Made by a program: the position numbers and the translations under genes. Shown one piece after another: positions 32,657 to 43,430 of a DNA stretch of 64,000 bases. A model generated the notes under the pieces. That model was not told where the DNA came from and searched no databases. It saw nothing but the letters and a program-made list of their open reading frames with translations. Source of the DNA: Anastatus disparis. Taxonomy: Eukaryota; Arthropoda; Insecta; Hymenoptera; Eupelmidae. The DNA is taken from contig JAFFSR010000246.1 of assembly GCA_017163975.1 (NCBI GenBank), positions 789,501-853,500 on the forward strand, read 5' to 3'. The stretch's first letter is position 1. Each line of letters begins with the position of its first letter.

Positions 32657-34490
32657 ATGACTGACAAAAGAGTAATTAGGAGACAATCTAAATTAAATGA
32701 AGATTTAATTGAAAAAATAAATTTCTTCAAACCCAATAAACCTAGATTGCTTCGAACACCACCAAAAACACAACCGACTCCTGTAGGAAAAGGTCAGAGC
32801 GACGAACGAAACCAAGAACAAGAAAACTTAGGAAATAAAGCATCTACTTCTAGACGACTTGACTTTGGAAGTGATTCAGATATAAATTTAGAAGAATTAG
32901 AAGGAATTAAACAAAAAGAGGAAATAAATTCCACAGGACAAGAGGAAAATTCCAGTTTAGATAATAATAAACTGGTAAGTGAAACAGTAAAAATGGCAAC
33001 CTTAGCAACTAATCAACTTGTAGGAATAAAAGATTCAGCAGAAGCAGTACCCAAATTTGATGGAAAAATATTCCTTTAAGTACATTTCTGCTAGGTTTAT
33101 CAGAAGTTAAAGCTATGATTGAACTAGACTCAGAAATAAATCTAGTAGAACTAGTACAAAACAAAATATTCAGAGAAGCAGCATGGAGTATAAATGGAGT
33201 AACTTTTATATCCATTGAGGAAATGCGAAATTTCTTCAGACAAGTATATTCATCTGCTAAAACAGTCCATCAATTATTAGGTGAATAAGGTAATGAATTT
33301 TAAAGAGATAATGAAACTGTAATATCTTTTGCAAACAGGATGCGTGAATTAGGTCAAAAAATAGTAGAAGCAGAAAAAATAGCAAATAAAGGAGAATTAA
33401 GTAAAGCTGCTAAAGACAGTTTAGATAACAGTATAATTGAATGTTTCAGAAGAGGACTTAAGCCTGAAATCAAAGAAAGATTAACACAAGAAAAAAGTTA
33501 AGATATAATCATGGAAGCAATTGCAATTAAAAAGAAATTAGAAGCAAAAAATGCATTAACAGGAGGTCACGTATCTCTGTCCTTTTCTAATCAAAGAAAT
33601 TATTTTTTTACAAAAACTAATAACTTTAGCAAAAAATGAAGAGAAAGCCGCATCTTGTATCAAAAAAAGCAATATTTTCTTTGATCAGAAAAAATTAATT
33701 TTATTGCTTCATTCTCAAGAAAACCTTGAAAAACAAAATTGTTCAACCTAACCTCTATGATTTAAGTTTTTCAAGGTTTTCTTGAAAACGAAGCAATAAA
33801 ATTAATTCTTTCTCATCAAAGAAAATATTGCTTTTTTTGATACGAGATGCGGCTTTCTCTTCATTTTTTGCTAAAGTTATTAGTTTATGTAAAAAACTCA
33901 ATGCTTTGATTAGAAAAGGACAGAGATACGTGACCTCCTCTTAAGACAGAATTTCAGAGTTGAAAAACCTACATATAATAAAATATAAACATCTGTCAAA
34001 TTTGTAAAGCAGATGATCATGAAACATTAAATTGTAAAAATCAAGGACGAACTGTATGTAATTATTGCAAAAGACTAGGACACTCTGAAGATAGATGTTT
34101 TGCAAGAACTAAAAATATCCCAGAATGTCAATTATGTAGTAGACCAGGACATATAGTAATGCAATATCGATTAATACAAAAATGTCAAATTTGCAATAAA
34201 ATAGGACATATAGCTAAAGATTGTAATCAAGCCCATTTAGCGGTTTGTCAGCTGTGTAACAAAATTGGACATTCAGCAAAAGATTGTTTTGCAAATAAGA
34301 AACCAACGGAAACAAAATCACAATTAATGTTTCAAATTTGTGAAAGAATCGGCCATACCGCAGCAACATGCAGAGATCGTCAAAATGAAAAATCATTTAA
34401 TGATAAATTATTAATTGAAGAATGTAATTATTGTAAAGAGAAAAAACATCAGAATGTAGAAAATTACAATATAAGAATAATAATAAAAAA
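32657..34490 (+). pseudogene. Gypsy-like gag with zinc knuckles
   Basis: ATG at 32657 (MTDKRVIRRQSKLNEDLIEK). A disordered Gln/Glu-rich part precedes a capsid region beginning near 33010 (EAVPKFDGK), with VISFANRMRELGQKIVEAEK (33330-33390) and IIECFRRGLKPEIKERLTQE. Stops: TAA at 33077-33079, 33286-33288, 33301-33303 and 33498-33500. A MITE lies at 33560-33940. C-terminal CCHC knuckles include CNYCKRLGHSEDRC, CQICNKIGHIAKDC and CQLCNKIGHSAKDC (34050-34290), with others degenerate. Gag would assemble particles and bind RNA. The end is lost at the satellite block. Confidence 0.85.
33560..33940. mobile_element. TTAA-flanked palindromic MITE in gag
   Basis: 381 bp between TTAA at 33556-33559 and 33941-33944. 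TIRs AGGAGGTCACGTATCTCTGT match over about 36 bp, and the arms are palindromic through the centre (TTTCAAGG near 33773). The minus-strand gag copy has the empty site with one TTAA at 27417-27420, which proves precise TTAA insertion. Related to the MITE at 22884-23283. Confidence 0.9.
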
Positions 34491-36545
34491 AACGCTGCCA
34501 AGTGCTTTGGCGGAATGCTTTCTCATAGAGCTCTTTGAGTTTCATTAATTTTTTTATATTTATTTAAATGTGATTTTAATATAAAAAAATTGTCTAACAT
34601 TAATATTTATTTATAAATTTGTACTTTAAAAGAACGATGACAACGAAATTTTTAATCGTAACCACGCTAAGAAAAAAGATAAATGATAAATAAAAATATG
34701 TATAAGAATTTTCAAAATTCTCTTAAATTAAAACTGCATTGAGAAAATTAGTTTTCCAAAACTTGTTTTCTTCAGACAGTAGCAAATAACTTGCATACAA
34801 ATTTTGGAGCAAACCTATCGAATGGTTTCCGTGAAATAGAAAAATAATAAAATTAATAGTATGCCAAAAGAATTAGTTTTTAAATGTTTTTATTATTTTA
34901 ACAGTATCAAATAATTTCCATACACATTTTTAAGCAAATTCTTAGAGGAGTTTACGTAAGATCCAAAAAAAATAAAATATTTAAAATAAATTTTTTTCAA
35001 AATTTTTAAAATGCTCTAAAATTATAACTGCGCTAAGAAAATAAGTTTTCCAAAGCTTGTTTTATGAAGGCAATAACGAATAATTTTCATAATGATTTTA
35101 GAGCAAATCTAACGAATGGTTTTTGTGTAATATAAAAAAAATGAAAAATAAACATTTTTTCAAAAATTTTCTAAATGCTCTAAAATTAAAACTGCGCTGA
35201 AGAAATGAGTTTTCCAAAGTTAATTTTCCTCAGACAATAGCGAATAACTTGCATACAAATTTCGGAGCAAATCTATCGAATGGTTTTCGTAAAATAAAAG
35301 AAAAATAAAGAAAAAATTTTTTTTTCAAAATTTTAAATTGTTTTAAAATTAAAAGTGCGCTAAGAAAATTAGTTAATAAAAGTTTTTCTTCTTTTTGCAG
35401 TCGCAAATAATGCTGATACAAATTGTCAAGAAAATTTTTGAAAAAAAATGAAAAATAAAAATTTTTTCAAAATTTTCATAATTCTCCTAAATTAAAACTG
35501 CGCTAAGAAAATAAGTTTTCCAAAGCTTATTTTCCTCAGACAATAGCGAATAACTTGCATACAAATTTTGGAGCAAATCTATCGAATGATTTTCGTAAAA
35601 TAGAAAAATAATCAAATTAATAGTATGCCAAAAAAATTAATTTTCAAATGTTTTTATTATTTGAACAGTAACGAATAATTACTATACAAATATTTAAACA
35701 AATTCTTAAAGTAGTTTACGTAAGACCCAAAAAAAATGAAAAATTTAAAAAAAAAATTTTTTTAATTTTCTTAAATTAAAACTGCGCTAAGAAAATAAGT
35801 TTTCCAAAGCTTGTTTCATGAAGGCAATAACGAATAATTTTCATAATGATTTTAGAGCAAATCTAACGAATGGTTTTTGTGTAATATAAAAAAAATGAAA
35901 AATAAACATTTTTTCAAAAATTTTCTAAATTCTCTAAAATTAAAACTGCGCTGAGGAAATGAGTTTCCCAAAGTTAATTTTCCTCAGACAATAGCGAATA
36001 ACTTGCATACAAATTTTGGAGCAAATCTATCGAATGGTTTTCGTAAAATAAAAGAAAAATAAAGAAAAAATTTTTTTTTCAAAATTTTAAATTGCTTTAA
36101 AATTAAAAGTGCGCTAAGAAAATTAGTTAATAAAAGTTTTTCTTCTTTTCGCAGTCTCAAATAATGCCCATACAAATTTTCAAGAAAATTTTTTGAGTAG
36201 TTTACGTAAAATACCAAAAAAATGAAAAATCGAAATTTTTTTTAAATTATTAAAATGGCTCTAAAAAAAACTGACCTAAGAAGATCAATTTTCAATAGCT
36301 TCCCCCCCCCTCCCACAGTTAGACAAAAAAATAAATTGCATGCAAAATTTGAAGCAAATCCATCGAGTACTTCTCGAGATATTTTTGGCGTACTAAAATC
36401 ATGCACGCGCACACACACACACACACACATAGACATTTCCTGGAAACCACTTTTTTTGACTCCCTGAGTCTAAATATGTACAAATTAATGAAAAAATAGA
36501 AAAAAATTTTTTTATCGATACAATGTTTTCTCTATGAGAAAGCAA
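34489..36545. mobile_element. Satellite-bearing element, block 1
   Basis: Starts AACGCTGCCAAGTGCTTTGG followed by a TGCTTTCTCATAGAG word, and ends in a hairpin word (TTTTCTCTATGAGAAAGCA). Between are tandem monomers of about 160-165 bp, each starting like CTCTAAAATTAAAACTGCGC, arranged in a higher-order repeat of about 757 bp (for example 35230-35421 repeats at 35984-36175). A (CA)n run lies at about 36408-36429. Near the right end is GGAAACCACTTTTTTTGACTC. Interrupts gypsy gag/pol. Frames inside it are repeat artefacts. Confidence 0.8.
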
Positions 36546-36599
36546 AATGGAATACGGGAAACGAGAAAAGTCCCAGGAATGTGGGTGCGATCCAAGAGA

Positions 36600-37405
36600 T
36601 TTCAACTACACAGCACATGTTAAAAGAGAAGGAGATCAACAACCTACTCGCAGAATTATTACCATCAGATTAAGATTTCCTGGTAAAAATATATCTTTTA
36701 TTAATATACAATTACATAGGACCACAATTAGCTTTAATGTTGAACAGTGGTTCAGAGGCTAATTTAATTCGAATTAATGTTACTCCAGATTTTTCTTATA
36801 TTAATAGAGATGGAACCTATATTCTTAAAGGAATTGGTGTTGCACCAGTAGTAACATTAGGAATTGTGCGACTGAGAATCGCAGGATTTCCTACAATATT
36901 TTTAGTTGTACCATCAACATTTCCAATACCTTTTGAAGGATCTAAAATAGATTTTGATAGAAAAATATTAGATATTAATAATTTGTTAGTACCGTTAAAA
37001 CAATATGATCAAGAAATAGAGTTAGAACATCCTAGACTTATTTGTATAGAATTAAATGATATTAAAACATTTCTACCAACGATACAATTAAAATTAGATT
37101 CAGATATATTTAGAAGATTTTTAGTAGATACTGGATCAGAAGCTAATCTAATTAAGAAAAATATTTTATCAAAAGATTGTAAAATAGATCTGAAAAAACG
37201 ATTAATTTTAAAGAGTAAAGGAACTGAATTAATGGCTGCAATCGGAGTAGTAACTATAGGAATCCTAAGTACATCTGCTACATTTTGTGTAGTACCTGAA
37301 GAATTTGCCATGCCAACATACAGTATAATAGAAGCTGAACTTTCAAATGAAAATAAAGCAATAATTGATTATGAATTATTGGAATTAAGATTACAAAATA
37401 TGTAA
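36600..37405 (+). pseudogene. Gypsy protease, two tandem domains
   Basis: Coding in at least two frames. A first retropepsin-like domain reads ALMLNSGSEANLIRINVTPD (about 36735-36790), where the catalytic DTG/DSG has become NSG; it is followed by KGIGVAPVVTLGIV. A second, RRFLVDTGSEANLIKK (37110-37160), keeps the catalytic Asp and is followed by AAIGVVTIGIL and a VVPEEF strand. The frame stops at 37405. A retroelement protease normally has one such domain acting as a dimer, so an internal duplication seems likely. Coding before it (EKSQECGCDPRDF region) is the end of gag. Confidence 0.75.
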
Positions 37406-37495
37406 GTTCCATTGGAATTTGAAGAAAAAGATGAAAAAGACAAAGTTTAATATATACTTTAGCAAGAAAATGAATCAACTGTAGATAATGATGAT

Positions 37496-37993
37496 ATGTT
37501 ATCAACAGAACCTTTATACAGACCAGAATCTTTACCATACATTCCTTCTGAATTAGATTTGGAAGAATTTGATATAAAAAATGGAAAAATCAGTTTAAAA
37601 TATCAATATTTAATATCATTACAAGAAATGTGTGAAGAATTAAATTCAGAAGAATTAAATAAAATTATTAAAAATTTGGTTATTTTAAATTTACCACCAG
37701 ATAATTTTGAAATTAAAAATATATACAATATTAAAATTCCGAAAATAGAAGATTTATTACGTTTAGATCATCTCGAACCTGAAGAAAAGGAATATGTGAT
37801 TAAATTGGCTAATAAACACAAAGAAAGATTTCATTTGCCGGGAGATAAATTATTAGGCACTGACGTAATAGAACATACAATACCAACTATTGATTATGAA
37901 CCAATTGTAGTAAAACAATATAAATTTTCACATGTTCTTAAAGATGAAATTGACCGTCAAGTTAAAGAATTATTAAAAAATGGAATAATTTAA
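37496..37993 (+). pseudogene. Gypsy reverse transcriptase, N-terminal part
   Basis: Open frame encoding the linker and RT start of a Ty3/gypsy pol: RFHLPGDKLLGTDVIEHTIP then VKQYKFSHVLKDEIDRQVKELLKNGII, the conserved entry into RT domain 1. It is cut at 37993 by the satellite-bearing block 2, so the catalytic YxDD part, RNase H and the integrase N-terminus are missing. Start at 37496 is only where this frame picks up an ATG; coding runs in from upstream. Confidence 0.85.
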
Positions 37994-37994
37994 G

Positions 37995-39141
37995 ATTTAA
38001 TGTAGATTCAAATTTAAAAATGCTCTAAAATCAAAAATAAACTATGAAAATCAATTTTTGAAAATTTCCCTTCTTTTGGCAGTCGCAAATAATTTCCCTG
38101 CAATTTTCAGAACAAATCTATCGAGTACTTTACGTAGAATAAAAAAAAATAAGAAAAGAAGAATCGAAATTTTTTTTTAAATCTTTAAAATTCTCTAAAA
38201 TTGCAACCACGCTAAGAAAATTAGTTTTCAAAAGCTTATTTTTTTCAGACAATAGCGAATTAATTGTATAAAAATTTTAGAGAAAATTTATAGTATGGTT
38301 TACGCAAAATAGAAAATAAATAAAAAATGAAAATTTTCAAAGTGCTCTAAAATTAAAACTGCACTGAGAAAATTAGTTTTCCAAAGCTTGTTTTCTTCAG
38401 ACAGTAGCGAATAAATTGCATACAAATTTTGGAGCAAATCTATCAAATGGGTTTCGTAAAATAGAAAAAAATTAAAAATAAAAATTTTTAAAAAAATTTT
38501 AAAAATGCTCTAAAATTAAAAGTGCGCTGAGAAAATTAGTTTACAAAATTTTTTATACTTTTGGCAGTCGAAATTAAGTTTCATACAAATTTTTGAACAA
38601 ATTCTTCGAGTAGTTTACGTAAAATACAAAAAAAAATGAAAAATCGAAATTTTTTTAAAATTCTTAAAATGATTCTAAAAAAAAAAACTACTCTAAGAAA
38701 ACCAATTCTCAATAGCTTCCGCACCAGTTCATCAAAAAATTGAATTGTATGGAAAATTTGAAGTAAATCCATCGAGTAGTTTTTAAGATTTTATTGGCTT
38801 AATAAATAGAAACATTTTTTTTTTAAATTTCAAAATGCTCTAAAATTAAAACTAAGCTAAGAAAATCAGTTTTTAAAAATTTATTTTATCCGGGCAATCA
38901 CAAATAAATTCCATGCAAATTTTGAAGCAAATTCATCGAGTAGTAAACAAAAAAAACCAAAAAACCAAAAATCGAATTTTTTTTTTTTTCTTAAAAAAAC
39001 TTTAAAATGAAAACTACGCTAGAAGAACCAATTATCAATAGCTTCCCAGCAAGTTAGTCACAAAACTAAATTCCATGCAAAATTAGAAGCAAATCCATCG
39101 AGTAGTTCTCGAGATACAGTTTACTAACTGAATTCATACAT

Positions 39142-39176
<35 letters not shown>

Positions 39177-39294
39177 TACAGACATTTTCTGGAAACCACT
39201 TTTTTCGACTCACCGAATTCAAATATGTACAAATTAATGAAAAAATGGAAAAAAATTTTTTTTACTGATACAATGCTTTCTCTATGAGAAAGCA
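37995..39294. mobile_element. Satellite-bearing element, block 2
   Basis: Same family as block 1 but without the AACGCTGCC end. The monomers (38011-39115) are close to those at 46365-47460. Ends in (CA)n (about 39142-39173), GGAAACCACTTTTTTCGACTC, and the TGCTTTCTCTATGAGAAAGCA hairpin. It replaces about the middle of gypsy pol. Confidence 0.78.
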
Positions 39295-39296
39295 AT

Positions 39297-39969
39297 AGAA
39301 ATCAATATATATTAACTATACAAGATGGATTATCAAAATTTAGTATGTTAATACCAATCCCAAATGCTTTATCTATTACAATTGCTGACGTATTTATAGA
39401 ACGATTTATTTGTATATTCGGAAGTCCCAGAATAATTTTAACAGATCAAGGACAAAACTTCTTAAGTAGTTTAATGGTTAGAATTTCTAAAAGATTTGAA
39501 ATAAAAAAGGTCAAAACAACAGCCTTTCTCATGTGTACATGAAAGCACCAGACATACACTATTTGAAGTTGTTTTTGGTAGATTGTCACATATGCCCTCA
39601 AGTAACCCTCTAAAGGTAGGTGATCTATTACCTACTTATAAAGGTTACATAACTGAGTTAGTTACAAGATTATATGGTATACAAAAACTTACCTACCAAA
39701 ACTTGTTACAATCCAAATTCAAATCAAAACACTATTATAATCGGAAAATCAATCCTAAAAATTTCAAAATTGGAGATTATGTATTTTTGTTGTCAGGACC
39801 AAAGCCAGGGAAATTTCACAATCATTATTCTTGTCCCCACAAAATACTTGAAGTATTGAGTAAAAATAATGTTCGCATACAGATCAATAAAACAAGTAAA
39901 ATTGTCCATTCTAATAGAATAAGACTTTTATTTATTAACAAAGAAATTAACAATCATAAAAAAAAATAA
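39297..39969 (+). pseudogene. Gypsy integrase, partial
   Basis: After the satellite block, coding resumes with KYILTIQDGLSKFSMLIP (first catalytic Asp in IQDGLSK). It continues to FGSPRIILTDQGQNFLSSLM (second Asp, about 39418-39475), then KVKTTAF, a break near 39540, and LFEVVFGRLSHMPSSNPLKV. The segment with the catalytic Glu is deleted at the break. The C-terminal part has NFKIGDYVFLLSGPKPGKF (39760-39815) and KIVHSNRIRLLF, the usual gypsy integrase end, to TAA at 39967-39969. The HHCC zinc domain is missing. Confidence 0.85.
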
Positions 39970-40041
39970 AGGTAAAACCCATTAAATGAAATGAAAATTA
40001 ATCTCTTTTTCTCTATTACATGAAACAAAATTTTAATCAAA

Positions 40042-42001
40042 ATGATGCTATTTTTATTTCCATTACTACTTACTACAGGTATCCACGGATTGATTGGTTA
40101 TGACTATGGATCACGTTATTTAAATGTAACTACATTATCTTTATTGGACGTAAATAAATGTGAAATACCTAGTAAAGCTATCAATGTTACAAAAACTTAC
40201 GTACAATTGTTACAATTGAATGAATATATAGAAACTCAAGTATATCAATGTAAACTTGAAGTTCATCGAACCTTTTATAGATATGGAATGTTTTCACATT
40301 TTTTAATTGTAGCAAATGGCGAAAGCGAATTCATCCAAGAATTAAGTCAAAAGGCTTGTCAAGAAATTCACCTCACCGGTATTTTAAAACTAGGCACGCA
40401 AAATGTAGTGCACAGTCTCAAATCTAATAATTCGATTACACATTGTGTAACCTTTGCAGGTAAAATAGATAAAGATAGTTTTCGAGCGGGTACGGCTTAC
40501 TCAGATTCTTACGGAACTTAAAAATCCGTGGTTTACAGGGAACAATTAAAATTACGTTATATGATTATACCACTTGCGTATCTTTGGATAAAAATTTATT
40601 ATACCTGAGATCAGGAGATATTTGTTCTTTATTTGAAGGAAATTGTATAGATATCAAAGAAGAATATACTTTTTGGAATCCCCTCCCATATTATAATTGT
40701 AAATTCAATCAACATGGAATTTTATATGAAGGATATGCTCATAAAATGACAGATCCTGATATGGGAATGTTCCAAACAGTATATTCACTAACTACTGATG
40801 ATATAACCTTTGCATTAACTGCTAAAGGTAAGCAAAATATTTGCGGATATACATTAATTAAGACAGAACACCCGAAATTATTAATTTTAGAAACTAACAA
40901 AAGCGATTCATTTGCAATTTCTAAAAAACCATCTGTATCCAATTTACATATTTTTGCGTACATAAATTCAAAATTTGTTTATGTAGAAAGACATATCCGA
41001 ACTCAAATAAAACAATCATATCGGGATGTTATTTTTCAAAAATGTAACGTAGAAGGAAAAACTTTAAAAAATGCTTTGTCAATTGCCGTACAAGCTCCTG
41101 ATAAGTTTACATATAATTTAATGAAAGGCCCGGGAACAGGAGAGGTGGTGCATATAGTAAAATGCATCCCTGTCGAAGTTAAATTAGAACATGGAAATCA
41201 CTGTTACGCTGAGATGCAAGTCTCACGTAAAAACACAACTTATTTTCTAACACCATAAACTCATATTTAAAAAATAAAGGTACTAAAGTTGCCTGTAATG
41301 CATTGTTACCTGCATACTATTTTTTAGGAGAAACTTGGTATAAATTTCTACCAAAATCCATAGAAACATTAGCTCCCGCAACCTTGAAACCAAGTGCTAA
41401 ACCGACTTGGAAATATACAAACCCAGCTGACCTAGCTACTAGCGGTATTTATACTAAAAAAGATTTGAATGAGCTAAGGGAACGTATAATGTTTTCTGTT
41501 AAATGACCAGCATTATTAAACGACATTGCCAGAGAATTGAATGGACATCCCATTTCCGATAATGATGTTGCTATAATAAAATTACTAAATGAAGAAGTAA
41601 TCATAGGAATGGAAATATCTGCATGGTTGAAGATATGGCAACAGTTTATCAGTTTTGGTACTGTTAGTGCAGGGATTATAGCGGTAATTACAATAATACA
41701 GTTCATTAAACTTGTAATAGACGTTTTGATACGTGGATATACACTACACTCAATATTTGGATGGTCTATACATCTTCTGAGTGCTATATGGGGAACACTT
41801 GCGCACATACTTTTACAACTACACCGAACCCGTGCACCTACCGAAAGTGAAAAATTAGATCAATCATCTGATATAAAAAATACTAGTACAGGAACAAAAG
41901 ATGACACAACTACATCTGAGAAATCAAGTATTTATCCAAACAAAGAACTGAATAAAATGGAAACCCAAGATCAGAAATCAAAACATGTCTTTTTACCTTA
42001 A
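40042..42001 (+). pseudogene. Envelope-type glycoprotein gene, broken
   Basis: Follows integrase, the env position. The first frame (40042-40521) opens with a hydrophobic signal peptide (MMLFLFPLLLTTGIHG). The ectodomain continues at 40584-41258 in another frame and at 41303 in a third, with spaced Cys and N-glycosylation sequons. 41303-42001 has one in-frame TGA (41504-41506). A hydrophobic membrane anchor lies about 41650-41715, followed by a polar tail to TAA at 41999-42001. Breaks are two frameshifts and two stops. The pattern resembles glycoproteins acquired by insect LTR elements from mononegavirus/chuvirus-like sources rather than baculovirus F; this is from memory and untested. The role would be membrane entry; this copy is non-functional. 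Confidence 0.7.
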
Positions 42002-42958
42002 GTACAGAGGCATGCGTTTGCTAGATCACCATACTGCCTTCTAGCGACCGTTTTAGGCGTAGAATGTCACGTACCCTCTAAGATGTAATGTCTTCGCTTA
42101 TTAAACATTTTTTTTATTATTAAATTTTTAATTTTGCTATAAAAATTTTTTGGCTGAGATTTCCAAAAGTTTTAGCTTTTCCACTCAAGGGGTCATCGGA
42201 AAAAAATGAGCATTAGAATCATCTAATTAAAATGAAAAAGCGTTACCTTTTTCTCAATTAGATAAAAACAATGAATGGTGACCTCTACTAGAAAATAAGT
42301 CACCGGAAGTTCAGAGGTTTTTTCCATCATGATTTTCGGTTTTCTCAAAAAAAAATATAAAATCCTCTGAACTAATCATAATACATGTTATTCTACCAAA
42401 GTCGTTTGTTGCACCTAGTACAGGTCAGTTGTATCTTCAAAAGCCATAAAAGGCAATAGAATTTTTATAAGTTCAACTCAGTATAATCTTTTGTATTCTA
42501 TTTTAAAGTAATTATTATATTATTTATCGATTTTATATTTTAAAGTGATTATTATATTATTTATCGATTTTATATTTTAAAGTGATTATTATATTATTTA
42601 TCGATTTTATATTTCAAAGTGATTACCATATTAGTTATCGATTTTACATTTTATATTCAATTTAAAAGTGATTATTATATTAAATTACAACGCTACATTA
42701 ATATTGTACCAAGGAAAAGAGCCATTATAAACCAAACCGACAAATAAATCAAGGTAATAATTAAAATAATTATTTATATTGTTTTCTTTCCTCGATTTCT
42801 AAAAAGGGCTCTCGAGCTTGCAAATAACTTCACTCTATCTCCTATAGTCTCTGCCACGCAAAAACCTTCTTGCTTGCGTAACCGCTCGACGCAACGAGAA
42901 CTGCAACGTACGGGTTAATTAAAATATTAAAATTAATAACTTTTATTCGGACGTTACA
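42002..42958. repeat. Post-env region with possible LTR and 37-bp tandem repeats
   Basis: TGTCACGT at 42065 and ACGTTACA ending at 42958 give a TG...CA unit of 894 bp with short inverted ends, possibly an LTR in either orientation. It does not resemble 30197-31020, so it is not the matching 3' LTR. About 42498-42655 holds four tandem copies of a 37-bp unit (TATTTTAAAGTGATTATTAT...). No coding. Confidence 0.4.
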
Positions 42959-43430
42959 AAGATTTAAGAATTTTTTCATTTTTCTTTACGCTGATATATT
43001 TCTCAAGAAACAAATTTTGAATTAATGATAAAATTTCATTTTTCTTTTAAAATTGTATTTATACCTATGCTTAAAGCGTCTTGTGAAACTGCTATGAATA
43101 TTGATTAGCCATATTCAAATGTTAACGATCAAATGTCCCTCGCGAAATACTGGACACCATAAACTCATTTAAAGAAAATCAATATTTTTTTTTCATTCAG
43201 ACTGAACAAAAAGTCAAAGTAAATAAAATAAATTAATTAAAGAAATTAAAAAATAATTAATGTTATTTCTATTCTAACTTTAGTAAAATTTTTGTTTGTT
43301 ATCTTTTTTTTCAATCTTTCTTCATTAAATTTTATTTAAAAACAAAATCTTTTATAAATAAGGATATTTTATTTTTATACATGTTTAGATGCATTTCTAA
43401 ATTTAATTACCATTGTTTTTTATATATATA
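42959..43430 (-). repeat. Inverted copy of the gypsy LTR candidate
   Basis: Reverse complement of about 30395-30854, starting AAGATTTAAGAATTTTTTC. It is cut on the right by the Helitron 3' end at 43431. It gives the gypsy-like element inverted rather than direct flanks. Confidence 0.8.

Larger units (their letters stand above)
30197..42001 (+). mobile_element. Gypsy-like retroelement with envelope-type gene
   Basis: Plus-strand order: LTR start (30197), tRNA-Tyr-type PBS (31025), 5' ORF remnants, gag (32657-34490), protease (36600-37405), RT start (37496-37993), integrase part (39297-39969), glycoprotein (40042-42001). Insertions: a MITE in gag and two satellite-bearing blocks (34489-36545, 37995-39294). 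The second replaces most of RT, RNase H and the integrase N-terminus. A matching direct 3' LTR was not found. Frameshifts and stops throughout; non-autonomous and dead. Confidence 0.8.

Noticed and set aside
826..33500. TAA read as Gln (alternative genetic code)
   Set aside because: Other frames end naturally at TAA, frameshifts are also frequent, and Trp codons are hit too; ordinary mutational decay explains it.
35230..36217. Repeated 63-77-codon minus-strand frames
   Set aside because: Arise from the higher-order satellite monomers, not from coding selection.
34489..36545. Satellite-bearing blocks as Helitrons
   Set aside because: A terminal hairpin exists but no CTRR end follows it, and both ends share the TGCTTTCTC word, so another class is more likely.
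42065..42958. Matching 3' LTR of the gypsy-like element
   Set aside because: TG...CA borders are present but the sequence does not resemble the 5' LTR candidate and no target duplication was seen.
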